A DNA stretch of 43,396 nt from DATCKG01 sp036562385 (GTDB taxonomy: Bacteria > Bacillota > Sulfobacillia > Symbiobacteriales > Symbiobacteriaceae), in contig DATCKG010000033.1 in assembly GCA_036562385.1 (NCBI GenBank), forward strand, positions 1 to 43,396, given 5' to 3'. The notes beneath the pieces are model-generated. The model ran no database searches, had not been told where the DNA came from, and saw nothing but the letters and a program-made list of their open reading frames with translations. This document shows, piece after piece, positions 1 through 7,655 of the stretch. A program made the translations under genes and the position numbers. Numbering within the stretch: position 1 is the stretch's first letter; every line of letters starts with the position of its first letter.

Positions 1-169
1 TGCGCTGATGCTTGAAATGTTGGGCCTGAGGCCCCTGCTGGAGCTGGATCTGCGCCTCGGCGAAGGCACCGGGGCAGCCCTGGCCCTGCCGCTTCTGGAG
101 GCCGCACACCGGGTGATGACGGAGATGGCCACCTTTGAGGAGGCTGGAGTGTCAGGCGCAGTGGAGTAG
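1..169 (+). CDS. cobT: CobT C-terminus (partial): nicotinate-nucleotide-dimethylbenzimidazole phosphoribosyltransferase
   Basis: Only the last 55 codons are in the window; the frame runs from base 2 to a TAG at 167-169. The tail contains the family's strongly conserved end, LRLGEGTGAALALPLLEAA followed by MATFEEAGV. CobT makes alpha-ribazole phosphate from nicotinate mononucleotide and dimethylbenzimidazole, a step in building the lower ligand of cobalamin. The gene is cut by the window edge and converges on the CoA-transferase 18 bases downstream, with no obvious terminator between them. No other cobalamin gene is visible here. Confidence 0.88.
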   Translation, partial: ALMLEMLGLRPLLELDLRLGEGTGAALALPLLEAAHRVMTEMATFEEAGVSGAVE

Positions 170-187
170 CCGGCCTTCGAGGGCTTC

Positions 188-1387
188 TTACTGCGCAGGA
201 CCCGTATTGGCCCAGGCCACAGCCCCGCTTTCACGCAGGGCCAGAACCTCGTCCTCCGTATACCCGACCTCCCGGAGCACTTCCAACGTGTGCTCCCCCA
301 GCAGCGGCGCCGGCCGGTCAATCCGACCCGGCGTACGGCTGAGCTTGATCGGAATCCCCGTCATGGGGCTGGTCCCGCCGTCCGGAGAGGGTCCCTCCAC
401 CACCATCTCCCGGTGCGCCACCTGGGGGTCGGAGGCCACCTCCTCGAGATGCAGGACCGGCATGAGGCAAGTATCAACCCCCTGCATGTCGGCGAGCCAC
501 TGGTCCAGGGTTCTGGTCCGAAACAGATCCCGCAACTCCGCCCGCAGCCGCTCCCGCTCAGGGCCGGTGGCGCTGTGCAGCGGAATCCAGTCCTCCCTTC
601 CCACCGCCCGGCAGAAGGCAGCCCAGAATTTCTCCTCCAGGGCCCCGAGGGTGATGTGCCGGCCGTCGGCGGTCACGTAGACGTCGTAACAAGGACTTCC
701 GCCGGTCAGTTGCTCGCCGCCGGGAACCGCTGCGCGGCCCAGTCCCAGGTGGCGAGCCAGGGGCAGCGCCAGGGTGCTCAGTGCGCTGTCCAGCAGACTC
801 ACGTCGACCCATTGGCCCTGGCCGCTCTGCTGCCGTTCCAACAGGGCCAGCAGGATTCCAACGCAGGCCATCAGGCCGCCGGTGATGTCGGCGATCTGCG
901 TACCGGGCGGTACTGGCGTACCCATGAGCCCCAGGACGCCCGCGAGCGCAATGAAGTTCAGATCATGCCCGGGCAGCCGGAAATAGGGCCCCGTCTGGCC
1001 GTAGCCGGAAAGCGAACAGTAAACGAGCCGTGGGTTGACGGCCCGCAGGGTCTCGTAATCCAGCCCCAGACGGGCCATGACACCGGGGCGGAACTGCTCC
1101 AGCAGCACATCGGCCGACTGCACGAGTCGCAAGAACGCCTCCCGGCCCTGTGGGTGCCGCAAGTTGAGCGCCACGCTGCGCTTGCCCCGGTTCAGGGCCA
1201 GAAAGGCCGGATCGGTTCGGCCCTCGCCCAGAAATGCCTCCCTGAGCGGGTCGCCCCCATCCGGTTTTTCCACCTTGATCACATCCGCCCCAAAATCGGC
1301 GAGCAGCATGGTGCAGAACGGGCCGGGGAGTAAGGTGGAAAGATCCAACACCCGTACATTTCTCAGGACACTGGCCAAATCAGCCAT
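188..1387 (-). CDS. CaiB/BaiF family (class III) CoA-transferase
   Basis: A 399-residue protein that opens with VRVLDLSTLLPGPFCTMLLADFGADVIKVE, the usual start of class III CoA-transferases; these move CoA between an acyl-CoA donor and a carboxylic acid. The likely catalytic aspartate is Asp167 in the GTQIADITGG segment, which matches the family's Asp-x3-Gly signature. The whole family length is present. I chose the ATG at 1387 because GGAGG lies 5-6 bases upstream; an in-frame ATG at 1408 would add seven residues but has a poorer site. The substrate cannot be read from the sequence and no fatty-acid or carnitine genes are adjacent. It converges on cobT and is transcribed in the same direction as the amidase to its right. 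Confidence 0.85.
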   Translation of the reverse strand: MADLASVLRNVRVLDLSTLLPGPFCTMLLADFGADVIKVEKPDGGDPLREAFLGEGRTDPAFLALNRGKRSVALNLRHPQGREAFLRLVQSADVLLEQFRPGVMARLGLDYETLRAVNPRLVYCSLSGYGQTGPYFRLPGHDLNFIALAGVLGLMGTPVPPGTQIADITGGLMACVGILLALLERQQSGQGQWVDVSLLDSALSTLALPLARHLGLGRAAVPGGEQLTGGSPCYDVYVTADGRHITLGALEEKFWAAFCRAVGREDWIPLHSATGPERERLRAELRDLFRTRTLDQWLADMQGVDTCLMPVLHLEEVASDPQVAHREMVVEGPSPDGGTSPMTGIPIKLSRTPGRIDRPAPLLGEHTLEVLREVGYTEDEVLALRESGAVAWANTGPAQ

Positions 1388-1551
1388 CTCTTCCTCCCTC
1401 TCGGGCATCCCGTGTCGCCGTTCCTCTGGCCGGGGCCACCGGAATAGAAGGAGCGGTCATGATGGATGCCGCTTACAGTACAGACTTATTTGAACTATTC
1501 GCCGACATTTTCACGCGACCCTTCAGCCCAGTCCGCTCCGGCTGTGTCGTG

Positions 1552-1593
1552 CCCATGACAAAGCCCCGAAGGCACAACGCCTCCGGGGCTTTT
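1552..1593 (-). terminator. Terminator-like hairpin, repeat copy 1
   Basis: A 12-base stem with one mismatch (1562-1573 with 1579-1590, AGCCCCGAAGGC against GCCTCCGGGGCT) and a five-base loop. It has AA on one side and TTTT on the other, so it could work in both directions. It lies 12 bases past the stop of the amidase gene. The flanking bases CCATGACAA also occur at the copy near 3070, so the similarity extends beyond the hairpin. Confidence 0.65.
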
Positions 1594-1604
1594 CATTGCC
1601 ATCG

Positions 1605-2903
1605 CTACTGGGCGTACTGCTGTCGGCAGAACTCCGCCAGGCCCAGACGCTCCAGCCGGTCGATCGGGACGAGGAAGGTGACAGTTACCACGCCGGGGTA
1701 GCGTCCGATCTGGATGGCGCCGGTGATGGTCGCCCGATTCTTCACCTCCGGCACGCTCATATCCAGCAGCCTGGCTGCCCGTTCGAGCCCGTTGTCGATC
1801 GCGCTGTTCAGGTTGGGACCAGTACCGATGAAGGATAGCGGCAGGCTTTCCTCGATGCCTTCCAGTCCCCAACGCCGGGCCTCTGCCAGGGCGGCCTCCC
1901 TTTCACGAGGGGTAAGGGGCCTCGCCAAGTACGGAAGGTCCTCCGCCACCGGCAGCAGAATGGGTCCTTCCAACTTCAGCCCCTTGATCACATGGACCTG
2001 AAGGGTCACGATTCCTGCCACATCGGTGGTATGGCCTGCAATCTCGCCGTCGCCCTGCATGGCATGCATGTCGCCTAGGTACACGCCGCCGCCGGGCACC
2101 TTCACCGGGCAAATCAGGATGGCGCCTTCCCGTACCCGGTTGATGTCCATGTGACCGTCCGTACGGTCCTCGAGCTGCTCCGCAGTCAGGGCATACTCGT
2201 GAGGAGCCCCGACCAGGAAGGAACCGAAATCACCGGCGTTGTGGCTGTCGGGAAATGGCCGTGCCGGGCAGGTGCCGAGCTGCCCCAGGAAGGGCCGCAT
2301 GCGGGCGCAAAGCCCGACCAGGTCATGGGGGGCCATGGCTACGATGGGGTTCTGTTTAGAGTGGTCCGGAATGGCCATGAACCGCCGCGCATCCCGGGCG
2401 ATCCGTTCGGCAGCCTCCCTGGGAAGGGTGATGCCGAAGGTCCTGTTGGCATCAAACGCGATGGTGTAGCCGTTGGTAAAGGCGAAGGGGCTGGCCTCAG
2501 CGCCGCATTTGGCGCAGCGCACAGCCGTAGGACCGATGCCCTCCAGGTACGTCTCCGGGTAGAGGGTGCCGCACTGCGGGCAGCGGCCGGCTACGTAGGG
2601 ATCGCCCAGGCAACGGTCCGTGTAAACCTTATCGTTGCCCGAAGCCGTGGCGATGCTGGTCACACGGATCGACTTGATCCGAATCGCGATGGCATCGCCC
2701 ACCTCCGCGCCCTCCACGTAGACGGGTCGCGTCACTTCATGCCCGCCGCGAATCGCCGGGGTAATCATGGGACCCCAGCATCCGGGGGCCGTGTTGGCCA
2801 CAATGTGGCCGCCGTCCCGCACGGGTCCCAGCATGGGTTGGGCCGGATCCAGGATGCCGTTGGTGAACTGGTCGACGAAAACGGTCTCGCGTGGCTTACC
2901 CAT
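1605..2903 (-). CDS. Acetamidase/formamidase (FmdA/AmdA) family protein with inserted zinc ribbon
   Basis: This 432-residue protein carries FmdA-family hallmarks: an early HIVANTAPGCWGP-like segment, the GGGVYLGDMHAMQGDGE motif and a closing TGAIQIGRYPG-like core. The family hydrolyses short amides such as formamide or acetamide to ammonia and the acid. Unusually, residues 108-133 hold CPQCG and CAKCG, a CxxC-x18-CxxC pair that looks like a zinc ribbon inserted in the N-terminal half. The ATG at 2903 has GGAGG eight bases upstream. A terminator-like hairpin follows the stop. No urea or amide transporter gene is adjacent, so the true substrate is open. Related proteins are also annotated only as acetamidase/formamidase. 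Confidence 0.8.
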   Translation of the reverse strand: MGKPRETVFVDQFTNGILDPAQPMLGPVRDGGHIVANTAPGCWGPMITPAIRGGHEVTRPVYVEGAEVGDAIAIRIKSIRVTSIATASGNDKVYTDRCLGDPYVAGRCPQCGTLYPETYLEGIGPTAVRCAKCGAEASPFAFTNGYTIAFDANRTFGITLPREAAERIARDARRFMAIPDHSKQNPIVAMAPHDLVGLCARMRPFLGQLGTCPARPFPDSHNAGDFGSFLVGAPHEYALTAEQLEDRTDGHMDINRVREGAILICPVKVPGGGVYLGDMHAMQGDGEIAGHTTDVAGIVTLQVHVIKGLKLEGPILLPVAEDLPYLARPLTPREREAALAEARRWGLEGIEESLPLSFIGTGPNLNSAIDNGLERAARLLDMSVPEVKNRATITGAIQIGRYPGVVTVTFLVPIDRLERLGLAEFCRQQYAQ

Positions 2904-3065
2904 ATTGAGCGCCTCCTTTGAGTTGTTCCGTCGACGAGCTATACCAAGCCTTCCGTTCCGTCCCTCCCCCTGCCCACCATCCCCTTCGGCGGATGAAGAC
3001 GGATTCCTGCCGACGTTTTCAGCCGTTTTGACATTTCATTTCGGCAAAGCGCCATGCCGGGCGCA

Positions 3066-3104
3066 CCATGACAAAGCCCCGAAGGCGAAATGCCTCCGGG
3101 GCTG
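3066..3104 (-). terminator. Terminator-like hairpin, repeat copy 2
   Basis: The stem is 3075-3086 with 3092-3103 (AGCCCCGAAGGC, GCCTCCGGGGCT), followed on the minus strand by TTTGTC. It sits 17 bases beyond the stop of the DNA glycosylase gene and probably ends its transcript. Left-hand flank and arm are nearly identical to the copy at 1552-1593, and the right-hand flank (GTTTGTAGCCC) resembles the copy at 8751. Confidence 0.6.
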
Positions 3105-3120
3105 TTTGTAGCCCAAAACC

Positions 3121-3636
3121 TTATTCCCCATCTGCAATGAGAGCCCGAAGCTCGCGGTAAAGCCGCAGTTTTTCTGCGAGGGGTTCCCGGCTCCGTCCGC
3201 TGGGCGAAGCCGCTACAAAATCCAGCACCCCGGGCACCACCGAGGTCGCCTGCAGGCCGTAGGAAACCCTGCGGCTACCCGTCAGGGCCGCGTAGATGCC
3301 CTTTCCGTTGTAACAGGCCACCCGCGGCCGGTACTGGGCCAGCTTGCGGAGCAGTTCCTCCCGCCCGGCCTGCATTTCCGCTGCGGTGAGATCGCTACTG
3401 GAGCGGCTCGACCGGCCCACCAGGTCGGTCAGGCCGTAGCCGAGTGCCAGGAGCGCCGCGTCCTCATGGGGCGCGTAGAGGCGATCCGTCAGCCCGGCCT
3501 GCCACAGTAACCAGTAAAACCGGTTGCCGGGGTACGCGTAGTAGTGCCCCTCCCGGGCCGACGTCTCGCCGGGATTGAATCCGACGAAGATGACCCGCAG
3601 CCCCGGGGCCAGGTAGTCCGGGAGCGCCCGGGTCAC
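3121..3636 (-). CDS. mug: Mismatch-specific uracil/thymine-DNA glycosylase (Mug/TDG family)
   Basis: A 171-residue protein with the Mug/TDG active-site region near the N-terminus: VIFVGFNPGETSAREGHYYAYPGNRFYWLLW. In this family the asparagine of the F-N-P-G motif positions the attacking water, and the enzyme removes U or T mispaired with G to start base excision repair. The C-terminal half keeps the conserved GxxxVxVVPG-type stretch (ATSVVPGVLDF). The start is a GTG whose last two bases lie in the TGA of a small upstream frame (overlap GTGA), which suggests translational coupling. The length is normal for bacterial Mug. The reading frame is intact. Confidence 0.85.
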   Translation of the reverse strand: MTRALPDYLAPGLRVIFVGFNPGETSAREGHYYAYPGNRFYWLLWQAGLTDRLYAPHEDAALLALGYGLTDLVGRSSRSSSDLTAAEMQAGREELLRKLAQYRPRVACYNGKGIYAALTGSRRVSYGLQATSVVPGVLDFVAASPSGRSREPLAEKLRLYRELRALIADGE

Positions 3637-3743
3637 TTCGCATCACCGGCCGATTCGTCTCCGGACTTGTCCCGGGCAGGCCCGTCACCGTTGCGACGGG
3701 GTTCCGGCGTTTCCGCCGCGATCAGGCGCAGGTCCACTGTCAT
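3633..3743 (-). CDS. Small hypothetical protein coupled to mug (36 aa)
   Basis: A 36-codon frame starting at an ATG with a G-rich site (GAGGGGGG) six bases upstream and ending in a TGA that overlaps the mug GTG start by four bases. The peptide is charged and rich in Asp, Arg and Glu (MTVDLRLIAAETPEPRR at the start), with no membrane segment or cysteine pair. I recognise no family. The good ribosome binding site and the overlap argue for translation; it may be a leader that delivers ribosomes to mug. A longer frame to 3863 exists but lacks a ribosome binding site. Confidence 0.45.
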   Translation of the reverse strand: MTVDLRLIAAETPEPRRNGDGPARDKSGDESAGDAK

Positions 3744-4039
3744 GACGATCCCCCCTCTTGTCTGCACTGTACCACATCTGCCTGCCGCCGGCGCCCGGAT
3801 ATGGTAGGATGGGCTTGCAATCCTAAATGCAGTGACATGGCCAACCTCGGATTGGGGGGGCACATGCTCCAGACCGCAGCCGGGCGATCGGCGCTAAACC
3901 CCTCGCCGAGGGCGGCAGAAGGTCCCCCAGTCAACGCAACTGGCCACTTGACGCAGATCACACGCAACATCCCGCCGTTCGTCTTCCCCGGTACGTTTGG
4001 GGCGAAGGTGCGGGCCTGATCCCGAGGGGGGACATACCC
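3744..4039. other. Divergent intergenic region between the mug unit and the sensor-transporter chimera
   Basis: This stretch must hold the promoters of both divergent units. I could not place a convincing -35/-10 pair on either strand; TAGGAT at 3804-3809 and TACAGT (minus, 3766-3771) are only weak -10 candidates. The 200 bases before 4040 are GC-rich and could fold, but match no riboswitch class I know. An open frame from 3801 to 4019 lacks a ribosome binding site and reads as non-coding. Confidence 0.4.
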
Positions 4040-5428
4040 TTGCTCATCAGCCTGCTCATCCTGCTCGTGGAACGCATCGGACTGCTGATCGCCCTGGCGT
4101 TTGTGCTGACGCGCATCCCGGCCTTCCGCCGCCTGATGCAGGGGAACATCCGCCCGGCCGATCAGGTCTGGCTGGGGATCGTCTTCGGCCTCGTCGGCAT
4201 ACTGGGCACCTACACCGGCGTGGTGGTCCGCCCGGAAGGTGTCGACCCTTCCACGACGGTGGGTACGTCGATTCTGCCGGAAGAGGCCATCGCCAACTCC
4301 CGGGCGGTCCCGGTGATCGTCGCAGGGCTGCTGGGCGGTCCGGCAACGGGGATCCTGGCCGGGACTTTGGCCGGCGGCCACCGGCTCCTGATCGGTGGCT
4401 TCACCGGCCCTGCCTGCGCCCTGGCCACCTTCACTCAGGGGGTGGTGAGCGGCCTCATCCGGCTTGTGCCGGGCCGCACCCATGGCAGCGTCTCTCCCGG
4501 CCGGGCCTTCCTCGTGACCGTGACGCTGGAGATCGTGCAGATGGTGATGATCCTGCTGGTGGCCAAACCTCCGGAGGCGGCCATTGCCCTGGTCCGGCTG
4601 ATCGCTGTCCCCATGGTGGTGGCCAACAGCCTGGGTGTCGCTTTCTTCCTGACATCCGCCCGGGTGATCCTGGACGCCGAAGCGGCGCGTGAAGCGGACG
4701 CGGCCAGCAAGGCCCTGGCGATCGCCACCCAAACCCTGCCCATGCTGGAGCAGGGGCTCACTCCGGAGAGCGCGCTGAAGGCCGCCCGCCTGATCCACTC
4801 GGTGACAGGGGTCAGCGCCGTCGCCCTGACCGATGTCGAGCGAATCCTGGCCCACGTGGGCGTAGGTGACGACCACCACCGCCCGGGGGAGCGGCTACTC
4901 ACCGCGGCCACCCGACGCGCGATCCGGGAGGACCGGATCGAACTGGCCACCGACCCCGCGGCGATCGAGTGCAGCCACCCCCGCTGCCCACTGCAAGGGG
5001 TCGTGGTGGTGCCGCTGCATGAGGGCAACCAGGTGGTCGGCACCCTGCTGCCCCAGGCCAGCATCGTCAAGCGGCTCTGGGTAGCCATCCCGCTCTTGGT
5101 CGTTGGCTTCGGCCTGACGCTTATCAACTTCAACTTCCTGTGGCGCTACTTCGCCTGGGCCAACCAGACCATGGCGATGATCGCCCTCTGGGTCGGCGCC
5201 ATGTCCCTGGTAAAGTGCGGAAAGCCGCACTGGGTCTGCTCCGTACCAGCCACCTTCATGACCGCCGTTTCCTTTACGTACATTCTGATGGCCCCCGAGG
5301 GCTTCCGGCTACCGGCCGCCATCGGCTACCCGCTGGGGCTCGCCATCACCGTCGCCATCGCCCTACTCTTCGCTATCCGGGTGCGCCCCACCTTCGGCAC
5401 CCTTGCGCCGGAAAGCGGCGACGACTAA
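4040..5428 (+). CDS. Chimera: LytS-type sensor N-terminus (5TMR + GAF) joined to CstA-type transporter C-terminus
   Basis: A single 462-codon frame contains parts of two families. Residues 1-205 are a hydrophobic 5TM-5TMR_LYT sensor with its signature NSRAVPVIVAGLLGGP and GGFTGPACALATFTQG. Residues 210-337 look like the GAF domain of LytS/BtsS proteins, ending CSHPRCPLQGVVVVPL and GTLL. At about residue 338 the sequence switches to the end of a CstA/BtsT carbon-starvation (pyruvate) transporter: VGFGLTLINFNFLWRYFAW, ANQTMAMIALW, PATFMTAVSFTYIL and PEGF. The histidine-kinase and ATPase domains, any response regulator and most of the transporter are absent. The start is a TTG behind GAGGGGGG. 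BtsS/LytS systems are known to control cstA-family genes, so an in-frame deletion across such an operon is the simplest origin. Whether the product works is unknown. Confidence 0.8.
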   Translation: MLISLLILLVERIGLLIALAFVLTRIPAFRRLMQGNIRPADQVWLGIVFGLVGILGTYTGVVVRPEGVDPSTTVGTSILPEEAIANSRAVPVIVAGLLGGPATGILAGTLAGGHRLLIGGFTGPACALATFTQGVVSGLIRLVPGRTHGSVSPGRAFLVTVTLEIVQMVMILLVAKPPEAAIALVRLIAVPMVVANSLGVAFFLTSARVILDAEAAREADAASKALAIATQTLPMLEQGLTPESALKAARLIHSVTGVSAVALTDVERILAHVGVGDDHHRPGERLLTAATRRAIREDRIELATDPAAIECSHPRCPLQGVVVVPLHEGNQVVGTLLPQASIVKRLWVAIPLLVVGFGLTLINFNFLWRYFAWANQTMAMIALWVGAMSLVKCGKPHWVCSVPATFMTAVSFTYILMAPEGFRLPAAIGYPLGLAITVAIALLFAIRVRPTFGTLAPESGDD

Positions 5429-5441
5429 CCGAATCGGAAAC

Positions 5442-5474
5442 GAACCCCCGGCCTTCCTGGCCCGGGGGTCTTTC
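5442..5474. terminator. Bidirectional terminator between convergent genes
   Basis: ACCCCCGGCC (5444-5453), loop TTCCT, then GGCCCGGGGGT (5459-5469, one extra C) followed by CTTTC on the plus strand. It lies in the 56-base gap between the converging sensor-transporter chimera and the RuBisCO-like gene, so it can end both transcripts. Confidence 0.6.
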
Positions 5475-5484
5475 GCGCCTGCCG

Positions 5485-6645
5485 TCAGGCGACCAGGTTG
5501 CGGAACTGCCGGCAGTTTTCCACCAGGTCCGGGCCGCCGCGGAAGAGCCCGCCGCCGATCAGGAAGATCACATCGCGGCCGTACACCTCGTACATCTCCG
5601 GAACCCGGTCCACCGTCATGCCCCCGCCCGGAGTGGGGAAGATCGGCTTGATGTGGCCCATGGGCGCCGCGCTTGCTTCGGCGATGGCGGCGCATTCGGC
5701 CTTGCTGAAGGCGAAACGGCCACCCCAGTTGGGGTAGACGGTGGCATCGGCCCCGGCCAGCCGGCAGAGTTGTCCAAAAAGCGCCGCGTGCGAAAAGCCG
5801 CTGTCGGGAGAGGTAACCCAGGAACCGGCAAAGGCCGGGTGACTCATGATCGGCAGAGCGATCTCCTCGTCATCCGCGAGCATGCGCATGGTATCGAACC
5901 CGGTCAGGCCGGGGGCAATCAGAAGGCCGCCCGCCCCCAACTTCTTGGCCAGCAAGGCGTTTTCCCGGACCCGATCCGCCGGACCTGTCACGTTGGGCAT
6001 GTAGATCGCCTTGAGCCCTGTCTTCTGATTGGCCCGTGCCACCGCCTCGGCGCATCGGGCCACTCGATCGGCGAAGGGGGCCATCGGCTGGTCGGCCAGG
6101 CCATGGTCGTCCTTGATGATATCGATGCCGCCCAGAGCAAACTGGTAGGCCAGGTCGGCCAGTTCCCGGGCGGAAAGGCCCTGCGGTTTCAGGGCGGTGC
6201 TCAGCAGCGGCCGCTCCGGCACGCCCAGATAGGCGCGCAGACCCTGCACGCCGTAGCGTGGGCCCCGGAAGCGGCCCAGGAGCACGTCAGGCAGTTCGAA
6301 TCGTTCCACCCGCACACCGGGGAAGATCGACGAGTTGCCCATCATGACGTTGAGCAACTGCGTCAGTTCGAAGCCGGTGGTCTCCACAGCATAGCTGATG
6401 CGAGCAAACCACCGGCCGGGGCCGCCGGGCTCCAGCCCCTCGATGCGGCCGACGACCTGTTCCTGAATGGTAGAGGGGACGAGTTCGTAAGGGAACTCTA
6501 CGGTCTGCTCCACCGCCACGCTGAAAGCCCGCTCCCGCGCCTCCTGCTCGGAAGCGGCGGCGATGGAGTACAGCACGGCGAATCGCTCACCGGAGAGGTT
6601 CAGCCTGGGGGTAGGCAGTGGGGGCGATGGCTTTCGCGACTGCAT
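5485..6645 (-). CDS. RuBisCO-like protein (form IV)
   Basis: This 386-residue protein has the RuBisCO large-subunit fold signature but altered catalytic residues. The loop LSTALKPQGLS keeps the lysine equivalent to spinach Lys175 (here K153) but has Gln where Lys177 should be (Q155). GGIDIIKDDHG keeps the carbamylatable lysine and two aspartates (K178, D179, D180) but replaces Glu204 with His181. HRAM becomes HPAF (H269, P270). The C-terminal phosphate-binding region has TPGGGM and LIGGGLF. It therefore cannot be a CO2-fixing RuBisCO; form IV members act as enolases, isomerases or decarboxylases. The ATG at 6645 lies one base after the stop of the transketolase C-subunit gene, with GGAGG nine bases upstream. 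It is the last gene of that operon, which suggests a shared pentose or sugar-acid pathway. Confidence 0.87.
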   Translation of the reverse strand: MQSRKPSPPLPTPRLNLSGERFAVLYSIAAASEQEARERAFSVAVEQTVEFPYELVPSTIQEQVVGRIEGLEPGGPGRWFARISYAVETTGFELTQLLNVMMGNSSIFPGVRVERFELPDVLLGRFRGPRYGVQGLRAYLGVPERPLLSTALKPQGLSARELADLAYQFALGGIDIIKDDHGLADQPMAPFADRVARCAEAVARANQKTGLKAIYMPNVTGPADRVRENALLAKKLGAGGLLIAPGLTGFDTMRMLADDEEIALPIMSHPAFAGSWVTSPDSGFSHAALFGQLCRLAGADATVYPNWGGRFAFSKAECAAIAEASAAPMGHIKPIFPTPGGGMTVDRVPEMYEVYGRDVIFLIGGGLFRGGPDLVENCRQFRNLVA

Positions 6646-6646
6646 T

Positions 6647-7654
6647 TTACAAGGCCTCCGCCTTCGCGTCGCTGTGCACCGCCGTCAGGCGCACAGCAGA
6701 CAGGTCGCTCTCGGTGATGCCAAAGCAAGTGTCCAGCAGCCCCTCCACTGCCCACACCAGGGCCATGGCGTCGATCCCCAGCTCCCGCATCAGGTATTGC
6801 TTCGAGGCGCCATGGGCGAACGTGTCCTGCAGGCCCAGGCGCACCAACCGCCGGCCCACGCCGTTTTCCGCCATCACCTCGGCCACAGCCGAGCCCAGGC
6901 CGCCGATGACCGTGTGGTTCTCCATGGTGATGACCCCGTACTTCGCCTTGCTCACCGCCTCCACCACTTGCGGGTCGGTGAAGGGCTTCAGCGTGCTGAC
7001 GTGCAGGTGCTCGATGGAGACCCCCTTCGCCGTAAGGACTTTGACCGCCCGAAGGGCTTCCTCGGTGCAGATTCCCTCGGTCAGCAGGGCGATGTCCGTG
7101 CCCCGGCTCAGAACCCGAGCCCGGTTGAAGACCATCGGCTCAGAGGCAGGGAACAGGCGGGGGATTTCGCCCCGCAGCATCCGGATGTAGACCGGGCCGT
7201 CGATGGCCTGGGCCACATCGAGGACGCTCTCCACATCCGTGGCGTCGCCGGTGGACAGGACCGTCATGTTGGGCAGGGTGCGCATGACGGCCACATCCTC
7301 GATGGCCTGATGGGTGGCGCCGCCCGGGGTGGTGATGCCGGGCAGAAAACCGATGAGCCGCACGCGCACGTTGGGGTAGGCCACCGACATGGCAATCTGG
7401 TCCAGAGCCCGGCGGTAGAGGAACACAGCGAAGGTGTGCACGAAGGGAGTGAAGCCCTCCCGGGCCATGCCCCCCGCCATGGAGAGCATGTTCTGCTCGG
7501 TAAGGCCCATGGAGAAGAAGCGGTCGGGATACGTGTCGCGGAACAGATCCGCCTCGCTGCTGGAGGTCAGGTCGGCGGAGAAAACCACCACCTCGGGCTT
7601 GTCCGCCGCCCACTTCACGATGTTCTTGGCGTGCACCCTGGCAAGCACTTCCAT
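6647..7654 (-). CDS. Split transketolase, C-terminal (pyrimidine-binding) subunit
   Basis: A 335-residue protein corresponding to the pyrimidine-binding and C-terminal domains of transketolase. The catalytic glutamate is E53 in MGLTEQNM. It continues with AGGMAREGFTPFVHTFAVFL and a GGATHQAIEDVAVMRTLPNMTVL stretch typical of the family, and ends with the C-terminal domain (VITMENHTVIGGLGSAVAE). With the N-subunit it would form a thiamine-diphosphate enzyme transferring two-carbon ketol units. The ATG at 7654 follows the N-subunit stop after one base, and GGAGGAGGGG covers the end of that gene, so the two are translationally coupled. Split transketolases often serve dedicated sugar-degradation pathways, not the general pentose phosphate route. 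Confidence 0.88.
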   Translation of the reverse strand: MEVLARVHAKNIVKWAADKPEVVVFSADLTSSSEADLFRDTYPDRFFSMGLTEQNMLSMAGGMAREGFTPFVHTFAVFLYRRALDQIAMSVAYPNVRVRLIGFLPGITTPGGATHQAIEDVAVMRTLPNMTVLSTGDATDVESVLDVAQAIDGPVYIRMLRGEIPRLFPASEPMVFNRARVLSRGTDIALLTEGICTEEALRAVKVLTAKGVSIEHLHVSTLKPFTDPQVVEAVSKAKYGVITMENHTVIGGLGSAVAEVMAENGVGRRLVRLGLQDTFAHGASKQYLMRELGIDAMALVWAVEGLLDTCFGITESDLSAVRLTAVHSDAKAEAL

Positions 7655-7655
7655 G

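Noticed and set aside
3801..4039. Riboswitch upstream of the sensor-transporter chimera
   Set aside because: The GC-rich leader may fold, but I find no cobalamin, SAM, c-di-GMP, c-di-AMP, glycine or fluoride core.
5485..6645. Genuine CO2-fixing RuBisCO
   Set aside because: Lys177 and Glu204 equivalents are replaced and the His-Arg pair is His-Pro; no small subunit or phosphoribulokinase nearby.
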